The notes beneath the pieces are model-generated. The model was not told the origin of the DNA. It searched no databases and worked only from the letters and a program-made list of their open reading frames with translations. A stretch of DNA of 64,000 bases from Mesostigma viride (lineage: Eukaryota; Streptophyta; Mesostigmatophyceae; Mesostigmatales; Mesostigmataceae). The DNA is taken from assembly GCA_009746045.1 (NCBI GenBank), contig RPFO01000080.1, forward strand, positions 4,027,400 to 4,091,399. The letters run 5' to 3'. Each line of letters opens with the position of its first letter. The stretch's first letter is position 1. Shown in pieces: positions 62,436 to 64,000 of the stretch. The position numbers and the translations under genes are program-made.

Positions 62436-63999
62436 CTATGGCCGCCCGTGTAAGGGGTCCATGAGCCCACGGAGCAGGGGGTACTGCCTCTCCGCCTTCT
62501 CCTCCAGCTTGGTGAGGGCATCTGCAGGGTTGTCCACACCAGGCACATGTTCAATGTGAGCTAGGTAGGACATCTCCTTGAGCAACAAGTAGTCAAGGTC
62601 CCTGCTCCTGGCCAGCTGCCTGTGCACAAATTGCACCATGCCCATGCTATCAGTCCTCACCAGTGTGTGCAGCTGCAACCTACAGGAAGCCACTTGACAT
62701 AGCTGGTAGAAGAGCTCCCTCAAGTAAAGAGCAGTATGCAGCCCTTCACAGATTGCCCTGCACTCAGCAATATCACTGCTGGGTGTAACCCTGTTCTGCA
62801 ACCGACTGTACCAGGTAACAAGTGAGGTGTGATCTTGCTCCAGGGTAACTAATGCTGCTGCCCTGCCCCTGACCTCTGTGACCTTCCTATTGTCCATAGA
62901 ACTGTCCACATAGAGAACCATGTCAAGGGGCTTGTACAAATCCACAGGACCCAGTATGAGAGGGGGAGACATCATGACAGCCTGCACCACACTCTCAGCA
63001 CCCACCTCAACCAGCTGGGAATCAGTAAGTCGACTCAGAACCAGCAAGTCAGGGGCACATATACTTGCAAGCCATGCCAGCATGCCCCTGATGGTAGCAC
63101 ACCTAGCCTGCGTGATGGGCTCCTGCAATGCATCTACAATCTGCTGTGGGTAGTCCTTACCACCCTCCATCCTGATGAACCACGAGCCCTTGGCTTGGAA
63201 CAACGTAGCCTGCATGCCACAGAAGACCATAGGCTCATTCTCCACCATGTGCTGTATCTTACCCAGCTCAAACCGCTTCTGGATCTTAGCCAAGACAGCC
63301 TCAACCCAGTCTGGTGGACCTATGAGATGCAGGTCATCACCATGCAGTGAGGCAAAGACAGGAAGGCCATTGTGGGACCCTTGGAACAAACAGGGATCCA
63401 CTGGAGACACAGAAAACCCACAAGTATTCTTCAAGAATTTCTCTAGGCTCTTTCTCCAGATAATGGGACTGGACCTGAGACCTTCCAACCCTTTCAGAAT
63501 TCTCAGGTACCTGGCCTTTATCTCTGCTCTCCATACAGCAGGTACAGTCACAAAGAAAGGAGGGATATCTCTCCAAGTCTGCCTAGCCTGATCTTGGTCA
63601 CCCTTGAGAAAAGCCCTCTTGAAATCAATCAGCACAGAGCTATAGGGCACACCCTTAACCAGAAAAGACAGAAATATACACAGCAGAATCCTCCACGTGT
63701 CATGCAGCATCCCTGGAGTATAGAGCTCCTCATCTAACAACTGGCCAGTGCCATGATACTCGGTTACAACTGGTCTGACATGTGGCACCTGGACACCATC
63801 AACCTCCTTGAGCTTGAGGACAAACATCAATCTGAGCAGCTGGTGAACTTCTGGCAGCTCATCCACAGGTTCTGCACAGTTGGAAACTATCCACTCATGC
63901 CCAGAAGCAACAAAGCCAAGAGTCCATGCCTTAGCCATCTTGGGGCTTTGCATCATCTCGACTAGCTGGCGCCAGGGAATAGGACTGTGAGCAGCTATC
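62436..63999 (-). CDS. Copia-A pol, copy 3 (RT and RNase H part)
   Basis: The open frame entering from the window end begins before the RT palm and includes YSSVLIDFKRAFLKGD, LRSSPIIW, SLHGDDLHLIG, the RNase H motifs YVDSSMD, AECRAICEG, VRTDSMG and NPADALTK, and ends in RGLMDPLHGRP with a stop next to 62436. It is intact where copy 1 has a 2-base deletion. Integrase and protease would lie beyond the window. Confidence 0.85.
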   Translation of the reverse strand, partial: IAAHSPIPWRQLVEMMQSPKMAKAWTLGFVASGHEWIVSNCAEPVDELPEVHQLLRLMFVLKLKEVDGVQVPHVRPVVTEYHGTGQLLDEELYTPGMLHDTWRILLCIFLSFLVKGVPYSSVLIDFKRAFLKGDQDQARQTWRDIPPFFVTVPAVWRAEIKARYLRILKGLEGLRSSPIIWRKSLEKFLKNTCGFSVSPVDPCLFQGSHNGLPVFASLHGDDLHLIGPPDWVEAVLAKIQKRFELGKIQHMVENEPMVFCGMQATLFQAKGSWFIRMEGGKDYPQQIVDALQEPITQARCATIRGMLAWLASICAPDLLVLSRLTDSQLVEVGAESVVQAVMMSPPLILGPVDLYKPLDMVLYVDSSMDNRKVTEVRGRAAALVTLEQDHTSLVTWYSRLQNRVTPSSDIAECRAICEGLHTALYLRELFYQLCQVASCRLQLHTLVRTDSMGMVQFVHRQLARSRDLDYLLLKEMSYLAHIEHVPGVDNPADALTKLEEKAERQYPLLRGLMDPLHGRP

Positions 64000-64000
64000 T

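Larger units (their letters stand above)
60782..64000 (-). mobile_element. Copia-A copy 3 (3' half; continues beyond the window)
   Basis: On the minus strand it reads from outside the window through pol, the 3' untranslated region and the 3' LTR (61428-60782). It is inserted into the RNase H of copy 2 after TAGGTTGC. Its pol frame is open throughout the visible part, and it does not have the deletions that break copy 1. Confidence 0.88.

Overview
The window is eukaryotic nuclear DNA made almost entirely of nested transposable elements. Introns have ordinary GT..AG borders (one probable GC donor), and the genes are monocistronic. The mix of elements is a tyrosine-recombinase retrotransposon with split direct repeats, Ty3/gypsy, unusual Copia-like elements, a CACTA/tnp2 transposon, and a pogo-like DDE gene. 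Together with the one host-type gene, a membrane-anchored sulfotransferase with a TGTAA-type signal downstream, this suggests a green alga or related alga. That assignment is an inference; no rRNA or housekeeping gene fixes the taxon.

Layout. At 63-3547 a 3.5-kb element with ~250-bp terminal inverted repeats sits between the upstream flank and the start codon of the sulfotransferase gene (3547-4473) and is bordered by a ~15-bp direct repeat. At 4717-10214 lies an apparently intact PAT/DIRS-like element on the minus strand, with one 1391-codon ORF (RT, RNase H, tyrosine recombinase) and A1-ORF-B1-A2-B2 repeats. At 10779-17647 a degenerate gypsy element (gypsy-1, plus) is cut off by the left end of a CACTA element (from 17648). 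The CACTA tnp2 transposase runs on the minus strand from 31066 to 18248 and is interrupted by gypsy-2 (21079-29181, minus, 5-bp target duplication). A divergent multi-exon plus-strand gene (31852-34876) follows. Copia-A copy 1 (35008-43450, minus) lies between that gene and a pogo-like transposase gene (47601-43516, minus), which itself carries a non-autonomous split-repeat element (44658-46620). From 47798 on there is a deleted Copia-A remnant. Then comes Copia-A copy 2 (plus, 48438-60781), which is interrupted in its first ORF by a young complete Copia-B (49264-55034, plus). Its RNase H is interrupted by Copia-A copy 3 (60782 to window end, minus).

Most interesting. Copia-A and Copia-B share an architecture I do not recognise as standard. 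The integrase is encoded before, not after, the aspartic-protease-like domain (GAG-IN-PR-RT-RH). The protease motif is DTN/DTQ rather than DTG, the RT box is HGDD, and the LTRs begin AGTT and end AACT. Copia-A also has an extra ORF before gag and a UGA-CUA-G stop between gag and pol in the same frame, which looks like programmed readthrough. A second notable signal is a four-run G-quadruplex motif at the same place, between the B2 and A2 repeats, in both split-direct-repeat elements, although their sequences have diverged.

Relative ages from nesting: gypsy-1 is older than CACTA, which is older than gypsy-2; Copia-A copy 0 is older than copy 2, which is older than Copia-B and copy 3. The pogo gene predates its split-repeat insertion. 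Copia-B (LTRs 344/345 identical by eye) and the autonomous PAT-like element (repeats identical by eye) look youngest.
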